A DNA stretch of 64,000 bases from Planomonospora sp. ID82291 (GCF_015711645.1 NZ_JABTEX010000001.1:1860001-1924000); one strand, 5' to 3'; shown: positions 25,264 to 34,067, numbered from the stretch's first letter. Program-made: numbers and translations. Notes: generated from the sequence alone by a model not told the origin.

Positions 25264-26751
25264 TTGTCCCTCTTCCTCGGTCGCTACCGATTCGACCCGA
25301 TCCCGCTGGGCCGCGGCGGCATGGGGGAGGTCTGGAGCGCCGTGGACACGACGCTCCAACGCCGGGTGGCGATCAAGTTCGTCCGGCTCCCGGACGCCGA
25401 GCTGGACAAGCGGTTCTCCCGGGAGGCCAGGGCCCTGTCCAGGCTGTCGCACCCCGGTGTGCCGGCCCTCTACGATTTCGGGTCCGAGAACGACCGCCAC
25501 TACATGATCATGCAGTTCGTCCCCGGGACCGGGCTGCACGACGTCATCGCCGAGCACGCCCCGCTCTCCATCGGCTGGGTGGCCTCGATCGGGGCCCAGA
25601 TCGCGTCGGTGCTGGAGGCCGCCCACGAGCAGAAGATCCTGCACCGGGACCTGAAGCCGTCCAACCTCGTGCTGGGCCGGGACGGCTCGGTCAGCGTCCT
25701 CGACTTCGGCCTGGCCTTCATGCGCGAGGCGGAGCGGACCCGGCTCACCCGGACGGGGCAGCAGCTCGGCACCGCCGCCTACATGTCGCCCGAGCAGGTC
25801 GAGTGCGATCCGCCCACCGAGCGCAGCGACGTCTACGCCCTGGGCTGCGTGCTCTACGAGCTGGCCACCGGTCACCCGCTGTTCGCCGGGCCGAGCGAGT
25901 TCAGCGTCATGAGCCAGCACGTGCGGACACCGGCGACCCCCGCCGGGCGGCATCGGGCCGACATCCCCAGGAACCTGGACGAGCTGCTGATGGCGATGGT
26001 GGAGAAGTCCCCCGAGGACCGGCCCGCCGGCGTGCGCGATGTGCACGAGCGGCTCATGCCGTACCTGTCGGGGACGAGCCCGCTGGGGGACATGACGGAC
26101 GCCGTCGAGAGCCCGTTGACGCTCTACGCCCGCGCGCTGAGCCGGACGGTCGTCTCCGGCCCCGCCGGGCCGTCTTCCGCGCCGCCGTCCGGGACGCTTT
26201 CCGGGTCGCCGTCCGGGTCGCCGTCCGGGACGGCCGCGGTCCGGCCCGACTTCAGCCGGGGCGACGTCCGGCGCGCCCGGCGGGAGGCGCAGTCACTGGT
26301 CCGGGAGTCCCGGTACGGCGAGGCCGCGGCCCTGCTGGAGGAGGCCGCCGCGTACGCGCCGGGGGAACCGGGGTTGCGGGAGCAGCTTGCGGAGATCTGG
26401 ATGACGGCGGGCGACCACCGCCGGGCCGCCCAGGAGTTCCGGGCCCTGGCGGCGGTGACGCCCCCGGAGCAGGCGTTCCAGTACCGGCTCCAGGAGGCGG
26501 TCTGCCACGTGCACCTCGGAGACAGCGGGCTCGCGCTGCGGCTCATGACCTCACTGCTCGCCGACACCGCGGCGGACGACGACCCCCGGGCGTTGGAGCT
26601 CCGCCGTCAGATCGGCGAACTGGAGCTGAGCGCGGGCCTCCGGGAGCGGGCCGAACGGACCCTCACGGCGCTCCTCTCCGACCTGGGCCGGATCTACGGC
26701 GCCGACCACGCCGCGACGGAGCGGGTCCGTCGCCTGCTCGCCTCCTTGTGA
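25264..26751 (+). CDS. Cytoplasmic Ser/Thr protein kinase with TPR-like tail
   Basis: 495 aa from TTG 25264, supported by TGGAGG five bases upstream. The kinase domain spans residues 5-270: 'LGRGGMGEVWSAVD', 'VAIKFV', 'ILHRDLKPSNLVLGRDGS' (Asp about 128), 'VLDFGLA', 'GTAAYMSPEQ'. A Ser/Gly/Pro linker with PSGSPSGSPSG repeats follows, then helices of tetratricopeptide type ('RRARREAQSLVRESRYGEAA', 'GDHRRAAQEFRALAAV'). No membrane segment is present. It lies 16 bp after the methylase gene, so it is in the R-M transcription unit. Control of restriction by phosphorylation is inference. Confidence 0.88.
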   Translation: MSLFLGRYRFDPIPLGRGGMGEVWSAVDTTLQRRVAIKFVRLPDAELDKRFSREARALSRLSHPGVPALYDFGSENDRHYMIMQFVPGTGLHDVIAEHAPLSIGWVASIGAQIASVLEAAHEQKILHRDLKPSNLVLGRDGSVSVLDFGLAFMREAERTRLTRTGQQLGTAAYMSPEQVECDPPTERSDVYALGCVLYELATGHPLFAGPSEFSVMSQHVRTPATPAGRHRADIPRNLDELLMAMVEKSPEDRPAGVRDVHERLMPYLSGTSPLGDMTDAVESPLTLYARALSRTVVSGPAGPSSAPPSGTLSGSPSGSPSGTAAVRPDFSRGDVRRARREAQSLVRESRYGEAAALLEEAAAYAPGEPGLREQLAEIWMTAGDHRRAAQEFRALAAVTPPEQAFQYRLQEAVCHVHLGDSGLALRLMTSLLADTAADDDPRALELRRQIGELELSAGLRERAERTLTALLSDLGRIYGADHAATERVRRLLASL

Positions 26752-26877
26752 TCCCGCCCGGCGGCGGGGGACATATGCACATCACAGCCGCCGCTCCACA
26801 CCCTTCTGGATAGTGTTGGATCATGCCGTCTACGTGCGGCGAATGGCTCAGCTCAGGGAAGGGTCGGCGCGATCGGC

Positions 26878-28041
26878 GTGAGCAAGGAAGAGCAGCTCGA
26901 CTTAATACCGGTGGAATACGATTTCAGGGGTTTCAGCACGGGCGTCGAGGCCGAGGAGGAATCCCCGGACGACCTGATCCACGACCCGTTCGATCCCGCC
27001 GAGATCGATGTCCAGACGCGGACGATGACAGTCGGCCTGCTGTTGGCGCGGCTCCGGCGAGGCGTCCTCGATCTCGCGCCCGATTTCCAGCGTTTCGCCG
27101 GTATATGGAGCGAGACCGCGCAGAGCAAGCTCATCGAATCACTGCTGCTCCGCATTCCGCTGCCCACCCTTTACGCGGCCGAGAGCGGCGAGGACGGCTG
27201 GGTGATCGTCGATGGGATCCAGCGGCTCACCACCATCGCCCGCTTCGTCGCCCCGGAGGTGATCGACGCCGAGCCGTTGACGCTCCGCGGCCTGGAGTAC
27301 CTGCAGCGGTACAACGGCCACACGTACGCCCAACTCCCCGGCGGGCTTCAGACCAGGATCGACGAGACCGAACTGATCATCCATCTCATCCGGGCGGGGA
27401 CGCCCGAACCGGTGAAGTTCAACATCTTCGCCCGCATCAACACGGGCGGCAGGGCCCTCACGCTTCAGGAGCTCAGGCACGCCCTGATCCCGGGGCAGGC
27501 GCGCAAGCTGCTGGCGGAGCTCGCCGACAGCGAGCCGTTCCTCCAGGCGACGCTCCGCAGCGTCAAGAAGGACCGGATGGCGGACCGCGAGATGGTCCTG
27601 CGATTCCTGGCCTTCCGCCTCACCGAGCCCGCCGATTACCCCCGGGGAGACCTCGACGTCTTCCTCCGCCAGGCGATGAAGCGGATCAACACGCTCAGCG
27701 GCGCGTCGGTCGTCCGGCTCATCCGGGATTTCGAGCGGGCGATGCACGCCGCCCGGGACATCTTCCAGGAACACGCCTTCCGTAAGCGGTTCCCCGGCCA
27801 GGAAAGACGCCTCCCGATCAACAAGGCGCTCTTCGAGGCCGTCTCGGTGAACCTCGCGAAGATGACACCCGATGAGATCGCCACGTTGGCAGGCAACCGG
27901 GAGAAGGTGCAAGCCGGCCTCATGGCGCTCATGGAGGACGGCGAGTTCCAGCAGGCCATCTCGGTCGCCACCGGTGACGCGGAGAAGGTACGGCGGCGCT
28001 TCGGCGCCGTGGAGAAGCTGCTGAGGGAGATGGCCAGGTGA
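26878..28041 (+). CDS. DUF262 domain protein (ParB/Srx-like fold), first gene of a three-gene cassette
   Basis: 387 aa from GTG 26878. The N-terminal half is a DUF262 domain: 'RTMTVGLLLARLRRGVLDLA', 'DFQRFAGIWSETAQSKLIES', 'LLLRIPLPTLYAAES', 'WVIVDGIQRLTTIARFV' (the DGxQR nucleotide motif, residues 111-119) and 'VKFNIFARINTGGRALTLQE'. DUF262 is the NTP-binding half of GmrSD-type modification-dependent nucleases, but no HNH-type (DUF1524) nuclease half is seen in the C-terminal 170 residues. A TAGTGT box at 26812 may be its promoter. The next gene overlaps the stop by 4 bp, so the two products probably work together. Confidence 0.85.
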   Translation: MSKEEQLDLIPVEYDFRGFSTGVEAEEESPDDLIHDPFDPAEIDVQTRTMTVGLLLARLRRGVLDLAPDFQRFAGIWSETAQSKLIESLLLRIPLPTLYAAESGEDGWVIVDGIQRLTTIARFVAPEVIDAEPLTLRGLEYLQRYNGHTYAQLPGGLQTRIDETELIIHLIRAGTPEPVKFNIFARINTGGRALTLQELRHALIPGQARKLLAELADSEPFLQATLRSVKKDRMADREMVLRFLAFRLTEPADYPRGDLDVFLRQAMKRINTLSGASVVRLIRDFERAMHAARDIFQEHAFRKRFPGQERRLPINKALFEAVSVNLAKMTPDEIATLAGNREKVQAGLMALMEDGEFQQAISVATGDAEKVRRRFGAVEKLLREMAR

Positions 28042-29207
28042 TCGACAGGCTCGTCATCAGCAATTTCAAGGCCTTCGACTCCGTCGGCATCCCACTGGCC
28101 CCGTACACCCTCCTGTCCGGCCTGAACTCGTCAGGAAAGAGCACGGTGCTGCAGGCATTGGCCCTCCTCCGCCAGGCGAACGCCTCCGGACTGCTCGCGG
28201 ACTACAGCGAGTACGTCGAGGACGGCGCCGTGGGCGGATTCCCGCTCAACGGCGAACTCGTCGAGCTCGGCACCGGTCAGGACATCCTGCACGAGGACTA
28301 CATAGCCGAACAGGGGAAGGCCCCCGAGATCGGATTCGAGCTGACGGCGGGCTCTGCGGCGCCGTTGAGATTCCGTGCCCGATACGGCCGGGAGGACGAC
28401 CTCCTCCCGCTGACCGTGTGCGAGCCCTCGGTCTACCTCCACCCGGACCATCGCGAGGGCGAAGCCGCCTACACCCTGTTCAATCACGGGTTCCAGTACC
28501 TGCGGGCGGACCGGATCAACCCGGCGGTGACCTATCCGCGATCTCACGAGATGGCGGTCAGGCGCGGGTTTCTCGGCACCCGCGGTGAGTTCACGATCGA
28601 CTTCCTCCGGCACAACCAAGACGAGATCGTGCCCGCCAAGGCCCTCCACCATCCGGAGGCGTCCTCCCGGTTGCTCGACCAGGTCGAGGCGTGGATGGGT
28701 GAGATCTGCCCGGGAGTGAAGATCGAGACATCCGCGATCGAGCAGACCGATCTCGTCCGACTCGGGTTCCAGTTCACCCGGGCCGGACAACTGACCACCA
28801 ATCCCCGGCGACCGACCAACGTCGGGTTCGGGCTCACCTACGTGCTGCCCGTGGTCGTCGCCTGTCTGACGGCCCGGCCAGGGGCCATGATCCTGCTGGA
28901 GAACCCCGAGGCGCACGTCCATCCCCAGGGCCAGAGCGCCATGGCACGACTCACCTGTGCCGCCGCCTCCGCCGGCGCGCAGCTCATCGTCGAGACGCAC
29001 AGCGACCACATCCTCAACGGCGTCCGGCTGGCGGTGAAGCGCGAGCAGCTCTCAGCGGGGGACGTCCTCCTGCACTACTTCCAGCGGAACGCCGAAGGGG
29101 TCGTCGACGTCGTCAGCCCTTCCATCGGGCCCGACGGCATGCTCTCGCAGTGGCCGTCGGGCTTCTTCGACGAATGGGACCGATCACTTGATCAGCTTCT
29201 CGACTGA
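28038..29207 (+). CDS. OLD/RecF-like AAA ATPase (DUF3696 type), second gene of the cassette
   Basis: 389 aa; GTG start in a GTGA overlap with the DUF262 gene. SMC/ABC-type ATPase: 'LVISNFKAFDSVGIPLAPYT', Walker A 'LLSGLNSSGKSTVLQALAL' (residues 26-34), signature-like 'NVGFGLTYVLPVVVACL', Walker B 'AMILLENPEAHVHPQGQS' (about 283) and 'IVETHSDHILNGVRLAV' (about 318), ending in a DUF3696-type tail. No Toprim nuclease domain is attached, so it is a bare ATPase, like the ATPase halves of several defence systems. It likely acts as sensor or motor for the cassette (inference). Confidence 0.87.
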   Translation: MIDRLVISNFKAFDSVGIPLAPYTLLSGLNSSGKSTVLQALALLRQANASGLLADYSEYVEDGAVGGFPLNGELVELGTGQDILHEDYIAEQGKAPEIGFELTAGSAAPLRFRARYGREDDLLPLTVCEPSVYLHPDHREGEAAYTLFNHGFQYLRADRINPAVTYPRSHEMAVRRGFLGTRGEFTIDFLRHNQDEIVPAKALHHPEASSRLLDQVEAWMGEICPGVKIETSAIEQTDLVRLGFQFTRAGQLTTNPRRPTNVGFGLTYVLPVVVACLTARPGAMILLENPEAHVHPQGQSAMARLTCAAASAGAQLIVETHSDHILNGVRLAVKREQLSAGDVLLHYFQRNAEGVVDVVSPSIGPDGMLSQWPSGFFDEWDRSLDQLLD

Positions 29208-29242
29208 GGGTCTTCCGTATCCCCCGTAGCGAAGGAGATCTC

Positions 29243-30163
29243 GTGCACGTTCTGCTGTTCTTCAACGAGTTGTCCTGCGCGTCTCCGCAACCGAGAGAAC
29301 GGGTGGACGAGGCGATGAGGAGGTTCGTCCGCGTACTGCGCGGGATAGCCGCCCAGCGCCCGGACACCGCCCTCGTCTCCGATGTGGTTTTGAAAGAACT
29401 GGAACTCGCGCCGGGCTACTATCTCGCCGAGTGGGCCGGACAGCCCGCCAACGTCGACCTGTGGCGCTGGATCCGCCGTATGCAGAATCGCGCGCCGTTC
29501 AGTGATGTCCTTCCCCTCGGCGTCGCAGCGGGCGTCGACTACTTCTGGAACGGCCGCGCCGCCGAGGCGCTGAGGGCCGCGCATCTCCTGGACGGCATCT
29601 CGGTGAGCCTCCTCGTCGACCCGGCCTGGGACGCGCCCTGGATCCAGGCCGAACGCAGGGTTCTGACCGAGGACCCGGGAGGCGAACCGTTCCTCCTCGA
29701 AGAACCGGTCGAAGTCCGGCATGCGGCGACGCCCGACCACGCCGAGGCCCACATGGAGTGGATCAAGCAGGTCGGCATACCTCATCTGAGGGTCGGCTCC
29801 GAGGTCTGGGAGGCACGCGGCAGCCTCTACCCGAACCTGCTGTTCCTGCCTCATACCGAGCAGCACTTCGCGGAGCTCCGCATGGACTGGGTGGTCCCGG
29901 CGGCTCGGGAGCTCCAGAGGATAGACCACGCGATCAGGAACTGGGATCCCCGGCAGACCCGGGAGCCGATGTGGAGATCCCGCGTGACGCCCGAGGGCGA
30001 GACACGCAAACGGCTCTGCAGGTTCAAGGACTTCGACGGCACCGTGCGCGTGTTCGACCTCCATGGCCGGTTCACCCCGGGTGAGGGCCGTGTCTATTTC
30101 CGGCTCGTCCCGGGGGAGGGGAAAGCGATCATCGCGCACGTCGGACTGAAACTGGGCATCTGA
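29243..30163 (+). CDS. Unrecognised protein, third gene of the DUF262/ATPase cassette
   Basis: 306 aa from GTG 29243 with GAAGGAG upstream, 35 bp after the ATPase gene. I recognise no named domain. Seen: an N-terminal 'LLFFNELSCASPQPRERVDE' with a helix rich in Arg, then 'LELAPGYYLAEWAGQPANVD', 'WRWIRRMQNRAPFS', a middle acidic part, and a C-terminal unit 'LCRFKDFDGTVRVFDLHGRF' followed by 'GRVYFRLVPGEGKAIIAHVG' and KL. The last part has the strand pattern and basic residues of small RelE/HigB-like toxins, but this is only a visual likeness. Its position makes it the probable effector. Confidence 0.75.
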   Translation: MHVLLFFNELSCASPQPRERVDEAMRRFVRVLRGIAAQRPDTALVSDVVLKELELAPGYYLAEWAGQPANVDLWRWIRRMQNRAPFSDVLPLGVAAGVDYFWNGRAAEALRAAHLLDGISVSLLVDPAWDAPWIQAERRVLTEDPGGEPFLLEEPVEVRHAATPDHAEAHMEWIKQVGIPHLRVGSEVWEARGSLYPNLLFLPHTEQHFAELRMDWVVPAARELQRIDHAIRNWDPRQTREPMWRSRVTPEGETRKRLCRFKDFDGTVRVFDLHGRFTPGEGRVYFRLVPGEGKAIIAHVGLKLGI

Positions 30164-30203
30164 CCTCGATGGGCCGCACAACCCGGAAACGGTCGGCGAC
30201 GCC

Positions 30204-30497
30204 TCACCGCCGCGCGGCCGGGGGTCGGGTCGCGCTCTCGGGGACGGCCCGCAGTTCGTCCTCCAGTTCCTCGACGATCCGCTGGGTGAGCGTCCGCAGC
30301 CGTGCCCGGCGCCCGGCCAGCTCCTCGGTGAAGTCCCGCGCCGTCGGACCGGTCCAGACCGCCTTGCCGGTGAACGCCGCGTGCGCGGGGTCCAGGGCCG
30401 CTTCCAGTCGCGCCGCGTGCATGCGCACCTTCGTCAGCGCCCGCAGCAATTCCTCTCTGCGGCGATCGGAGACCATATCCGACGGTTCGGGGGCCAA
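30204..30497 (-). CDS. Small WXG100-like helical protein
   Basis: 97 aa. TTG 30497 is chosen because AAGGAGAAAGGGG lies just upstream; the ATG at 30476 has none. Two amphipathic helices ('REELLRALTKVRMHAARLEA' and 'RDFTEELAGRRARLRTLTQR') flank a turn with 'GKAVWTGPTARDF', resembling the W-x-G hairpin of ESX substrates. Its size and the WXG-headed large protein nearby support a type VII secretion link. It is divergent from the lipoprotein gene and convergent with the cassette's third gene. Confidence 0.6.
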   Translation of the reverse strand: MAPEPSDMVSDRRREELLRALTKVRMHAARLEAALDPAHAAFTGKAVWTGPTARDFTEELAGRRARLRTLTQRIVEELEDELRAVPESATRPPAARR

Positions 30498-30589
30498 ACG
30501 CTTCCCCTTTCTCCTTGGAACGGCTTGCGCGCTCTCCCGGACGATATGAGATGGTGCGCTCAGACGGCCAGCTCTTTGGAGGGTATCCA

Positions 30590-31042
30590 ATGCCCCGTTC
30601 CAACCGACGCCCTGTCGTACGGCTCGGCGCGACACTCCTGGTGGCCGCTCTGTCCGTGGCCGGCTGCGGGGAGAAGGAGCCGACGGCTGCCGAGGCCGGC
30701 GCGACCCTCAAGACGCACATCATGAAGCTTCTCGACGAGGTGAGCGCCCGAAACATCCAGGTCACCGACCCCGGCGGCAAGGACATCCCCTGCGGCGACG
30801 GCAAGGCCAAACGCACCTTCGCCGCAACGGCACCGGATTCCTCTCCGGAACGAGTACCCGACATTCTTAACAACATCATGATAAGCGCTTTAGATCGAGT
30901 TGCCGATTACAAAATCGCTGGCAGCTCAGGCGGATCGATACGCATGACGAACGAGCCGACAAAGACGATCATGTTATTGGAGTCGACGGTGAATGGCAGA
31001 TACTCCGTGCGAGGCGAGACCCAGTGCCTCAATCGGACGTGA
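30590..31042 (+). CDS. Small lipoprotein
   Basis: 150 aa; ATG 30590 after TTGGAGGG. Lipobox VAGC at residues 22-25 gives a lipid-anchored Cys. The mature part has two Cys that may bond (Cys in DIPCGDGK and in ETQCLNRT) and no known domain. The last third of the gene is near 50% G+C, unlike its first half. It converges with the large WXG-headed gene and overlaps its stop by 14 bp. A role as membrane-side immunity partner of that protein is possible, not shown. Confidence 0.7.
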   Translation: MPRSNRRPVVRLGATLLVAALSVAGCGEKEPTAAEAGATLKTHIMKLLDEVSARNIQVTDPGGKDIPCGDGKAKRTFAATAPDSSPERVPDILNNIMISALDRVADYKIAGSSGGSIRMTNEPTKTIMLLESTVNGRYSVRGETQCLNRT

Positions 31043-33071
31043 GCTGCACACTCTCGTAAACACCTCTCCGATTGTATGCATTCCCCTTAGCGCCGTTGAA
31101 AACATCAGCCTGTTTAGCGGCCAGCTCCCCCAGGGAAATATCATTACCTTTTCCCAAGCCGTTGTCGACCAACCACTGGTCGAGGGCCCTCACCCCCGCC
31201 GTGCCCTGCTTGAGAATCTCCTCGAACGGGCGCAGGCCGCCCTTCGGATCGGCGATGGCCCCGGCCGGGGGAACCTCCGGGACGAACCCCTGCCGTATGA
31301 GGATCTGAACCGTCTCGTGACGTCGCCCCAGCGTCTTCGCCTCATCCGACTCCAAGAGCTTCTTCACCTGCTCCTCCGGCCCCCGACCGTAGGTGTAGTA
31401 GCCGGAGACCCCGGTGGACAAGGCCGTCCAGGTCTTGGGGATGGCGGAGAACGGAGAGAGCAGCCCGACGACGCCCATGACACCGCCCGCCAGGAAGCTC
31501 TCGGCGTCCTCCGCGGTCTCGGAGCCGTCGTCTCCGGGCTTGAGCACCCGCACGGCAGCGGCCAGTTCGGTGCCCCGGACGTTGCCCAGGGCCGTGAACA
31601 GGTTGTCCAGGGGAACCGGGGCTCCGCTGCTCTTCGCGGCATTCGCCGCATACGGGAGAACCCTGTGGAGAAACTTCTCCATGCCCTCGCCGAAGCGGAG
31701 TCGCGCGCCGGCGTCACCCGCGAAGGTGGTCATGAAGCGGAAGGTGTCCTCCGGGCTCAGCCGGAAGGCGCCGCGCAACCCGGGAGGCGGTGTCCACTCG
31801 AACAGGCCGGGAGTCGTCTGCGGGGCGCTGTCCTTGGCCACGTCGGCGTCGTTGAGGTTGGCGCCCAGGGTGATCTCCGTGGCGTACGAGCCCCCGATCT
31901 CCGCCAGGTGGATCCGGGTCGCGTCGTTCAGCCGCCACCCGTCCGCCGTGGTCATCACGGTGTAGGCGAAGAACGCCGCCTCCTGGCCGTGCTTTCCGTC
32001 CTGCTCGTCATAGGCGCCGGAGGCCGCGGCCAGGAGCCGCCCGAAGGCGCCCGCCGTCTCCGGGATCCCCATCGTCCGCTCGTTGAGATCCTTCAGGAAC
32101 GCGGCCAGCTCCGGCCGGTCGTCCCACTTCTCCGGGGACCCCGGAAGCCGTCCGAAGGGCCGGGCGATGTCCGGCGGGGCCGGGTCGGCCCCGAACCGGG
32201 CCGCCGAGCCGATCGCCAGGCGGGCCGCGGCGGGGTTGTTCCCCAGCGCGTCGAGCAGACCCGCCAGGGCCGAACCGCCGATCCGGCTGCCGGACCGCAG
32301 CGCGGGCGCGGCCAGTCCGGCCAGCCACACATCCGGGTGGTCCCCGTGGCTCAGCAGCGCCGCGACCGCCTCCACATCCTCGGCGTCCCCGGCGCTCCCG
32401 GTCATCGTCTTCTCCACGGCCTTCATCACCGCGGCGAATCCGGGCACCTTCGCCCCGCCACCGACCGCGGTGGCGAAAGCCGTACCGGCCGTGCGGAGCG
32501 CGTCGGGCCGCTCGTCGTCGGGCAGCCGGCGCAGCGCGGCGTCCACCCGGCGGATCCCGGCCGGGCCCAGAGCGGCGAAGAACGCGGCGGTGAAACCGGC
32601 GTCGTGCTGGTGCCCCTTCAGCGCCGCGAACACCGCGGCGATCTCCTCGGAGGCGTACGGCCCGGTGAACCGGAACTCGTCCGGATCGATGGCGGCGAAC
32701 CGCTCTCCCAGGTCGGTGCCCCGGCGCCGCGCCTCGGCGGGGGAGAGCAGCGACGCCTCCCGGTACGGCCGCAGGCCCGTGCCGATCATTCCGAGCAGCT
32801 CGGGCCCGGGGGCGGTGATGGTCGCCACCCGCCGGCGGAGCTTCGGCACCTGCTGTTCCGTCCAGCCGCCGATCTCCCGGATGGGGGCGAGCCCGGCGGC
32901 GGGCAGGTCGACGGCGGCCAGTTCCCGGCGGATGCTCTCGGCCTGCTCGGCGATCACCTGCCCGGCCCGCTCCAGCTCGGTGATGAAGCCGTTCATCAGC
33001 GCCGGGTCGATCCCGGAGAACTCCGGCGCGAGCGGCCCGGTCCCCGGCGGTACAGAGGGGGTCTCCGTCAT
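31029..33071 (-). CDS. Large WXG-headed protein, probable type VII secretion cargo
   Basis: 680 aa from ATG 33071 (MTETPSVPPG); ATG 33080 is equally possible. Residues 10-95 form a helical WXG-like head: 'FITELERAGQVIAEQAESIR', 'GGWTEQQVPKLRRR'. The long middle is helical and Ala/Gly rich with no catalytic motif that I recognise, and one hydrophobic stretch ('GVMGVVGLLSPFSAIP') near residue 530. The last 45 residues ('LGKGNDISLGELAAKQADVF', 'NGAKGNAYNRRGVYESVQ') are encoded by DNA of much lower G+C. Large proteins with this head are found next to WXG100 genes in actinomycetes. A polymorphic-toxin role is inference. Confidence 0.7.
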   Translation of the reverse strand: MTETPSVPPGTGPLAPEFSGIDPALMNGFITELERAGQVIAEQAESIRRELAAVDLPAAGLAPIREIGGWTEQQVPKLRRRVATITAPGPELLGMIGTGLRPYREASLLSPAEARRRGTDLGERFAAIDPDEFRFTGPYASEEIAAVFAALKGHQHDAGFTAAFFAALGPAGIRRVDAALRRLPDDERPDALRTAGTAFATAVGGGAKVPGFAAVMKAVEKTMTGSAGDAEDVEAVAALLSHGDHPDVWLAGLAAPALRSGSRIGGSALAGLLDALGNNPAAARLAIGSAARFGADPAPPDIARPFGRLPGSPEKWDDRPELAAFLKDLNERTMGIPETAGAFGRLLAAASGAYDEQDGKHGQEAAFFAYTVMTTADGWRLNDATRIHLAEIGGSYATEITLGANLNDADVAKDSAPQTTPGLFEWTPPPGLRGAFRLSPEDTFRFMTTFAGDAGARLRFGEGMEKFLHRVLPYAANAAKSSGAPVPLDNLFTALGNVRGTELAAAVRVLKPGDDGSETAEDAESFLAGGVMGVVGLLSPFSAIPKTWTALSTGVSGYYTYGRGPEEQVKKLLESDEAKTLGRRHETVQILIRQGFVPEVPPAGAIADPKGGLRPFEEILKQGTAGVRALDQWLVDNGLGKGNDISLGELAAKQADVFNGAKGNAYNRRGVYESVQLTSD

Positions 33072-33213
33072 GCCGTCCATCATCGGCGACAGGAGATCGC
33101 GGCGCGAGAGATCAGGAGCAGATCCCCGACAGCTTGGAGCCTCGCGTCCCTGGCTGGATGGTCGTGCCGTGGCGTCTCCTCCGATGCCACGGCGCAACGA
33201 TCGCTTGCCGACC

Positions 33214-33702
33214 TCAGGGAAGGGGGAAACCGGTGATCGTGACCGTGGGCGCGGGAACCGCGGAGACCGTGGGCGCGGGCTCGGGCTCGGGCTCGGGCGC
33301 GGGAGCCGGCGAGACCGCAGGGGCGGGCGAAGGCGCCGACGAGGCCTCGCCTCCGATCTGCGACCCCTTCTTCACGAAGCGCTTCCGAACGTGGCCCGTG
33401 ACGCCGCTCCCGCCCTTCACCTCGCGCCAGTGCTCCCGGGAACGCTCGCACGTGCCGGTGGTGGTCCGGCCGGGCAGGAGCACGTCAACCACCTTGTACT
33501 TTCTGTTCCACGCACGAGGCCGTTTGCCTGGTTTCCGGCGTACCTTGACGTAGTCGCCCGGAGAGACCTTGTGCACCCGATACAGGCAGGTGCGATCATC
33601 CTGGGCATGGACGGGCGCCGTGGTGGCGACGTCCAGGGCGACCGGACTTCCGCCGACGACGATTGCCGCGGCAAGAACGCCGATGACTCGCTTCGAGAAC
33701 AT
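33214..33702 (-). CDS. Secreted SH3-like basic protein with Pro/Glu tail
   Basis: 162 aa; ATG 33702 preceded by GGGAGGGAG. Signal peptide at residues 1-33 (cut near PVHAQDD). The mature core has 'YRVHKVSPGDYVKVRRKPGK' and 'GGSGVTGHVRKRFVKKG', the strand order of a bacterial SH3 domain that binds cell wall, with two Cys. The C-terminal 45 residues are Pro/Ala/Glu repeats (PAPEPEPEPAPT). It is in line behind the large WXG-headed gene's promoter side but has its own ribosome site and is likely separate. Confidence 0.7.
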   Translation of the reverse strand: MFSKRVIGVLAAAIVVGGSPVALDVATTAPVHAQDDRTCLYRVHKVSPGDYVKVRRKPGKRPRAWNRKYKVVDVLLPGRTTTGTCERSREHWREVKGGSGVTGHVRKRFVKKGSQIGGEASSAPSPAPAVSPAPAPEPEPEPAPTVSAVPAPTVTITGFPLP

Positions 33703-34067
33703 TCATCACTCCCTCCCCGCTGATGCGGTGGCTACGGCCTTGATGTCCGCATCCGTACCGCGAACAACCAACACGGGGCGTTATTAATGAAATGCGTACC
33801 GTAGCCATACGGCCTCGGGAGAGGAGGACCGCGAGCCGGGGCGGCGGAGGCCGACCCGTGCCGACCGGCATGCTCCGCGCTCCGTCTCATGCCGTGCCGA
33901 CCGGCATGCTCCGTGCTCGGTGCTCCGTCTCATGCCGTGCCGACTCATGCCGTGCCGACCGGCGTGCTCCGTGCTCGGTGCTCCGGCCGGAACCCCGCCG
34001 CCCCGAGCACCGTACGGCCGCGCCGACGCCCGATCAGACCATCGCGACGCCCGATAGCGTTGCCGAC
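33703..34067. other. 365-bp intergenic region with repeats
   Basis: Holds an AT-rich 5' part (33,770-33,800), the tandem repeat described below and, at its right end, a TAGCGT box 8 bp before the methyltransferase start. No gene is seen. Confidence 0.7.
33858..33986. repeat. Imperfect tandem repeat of 15-43-bp units
   Basis: Four units start with GTGCCGAC at 33858, 33894, 33937 and 33952 and share GGCATGCTCCGTGCTC and TCTCATGCC blocks. Unequal unit length shows internal deletions. It lies directly upstream of the methyltransferase gene. Confidence 0.85.

Noticed and set aside
22722-26751. BREX-2/Pgl system
   Set aside because: Kinase and methylase are present, but no PglZ-like phosphatase, BrxL-like or PglY-like ATPase could be found.
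26878-28041. Complete GmrSD (DUF262 plus DUF1524) type IV restriction enzyme
   Set aside because: The C-terminal part lacks the His-Asn-His-like nuclease motif of DUF1524.
29243-30163. Firm call of the third cassette protein as a RelE/HigB toxin fusion
   Set aside because: The likeness is limited to one basic strand unit at the C-terminus; the residues needed for ribonuclease action cannot be placed.
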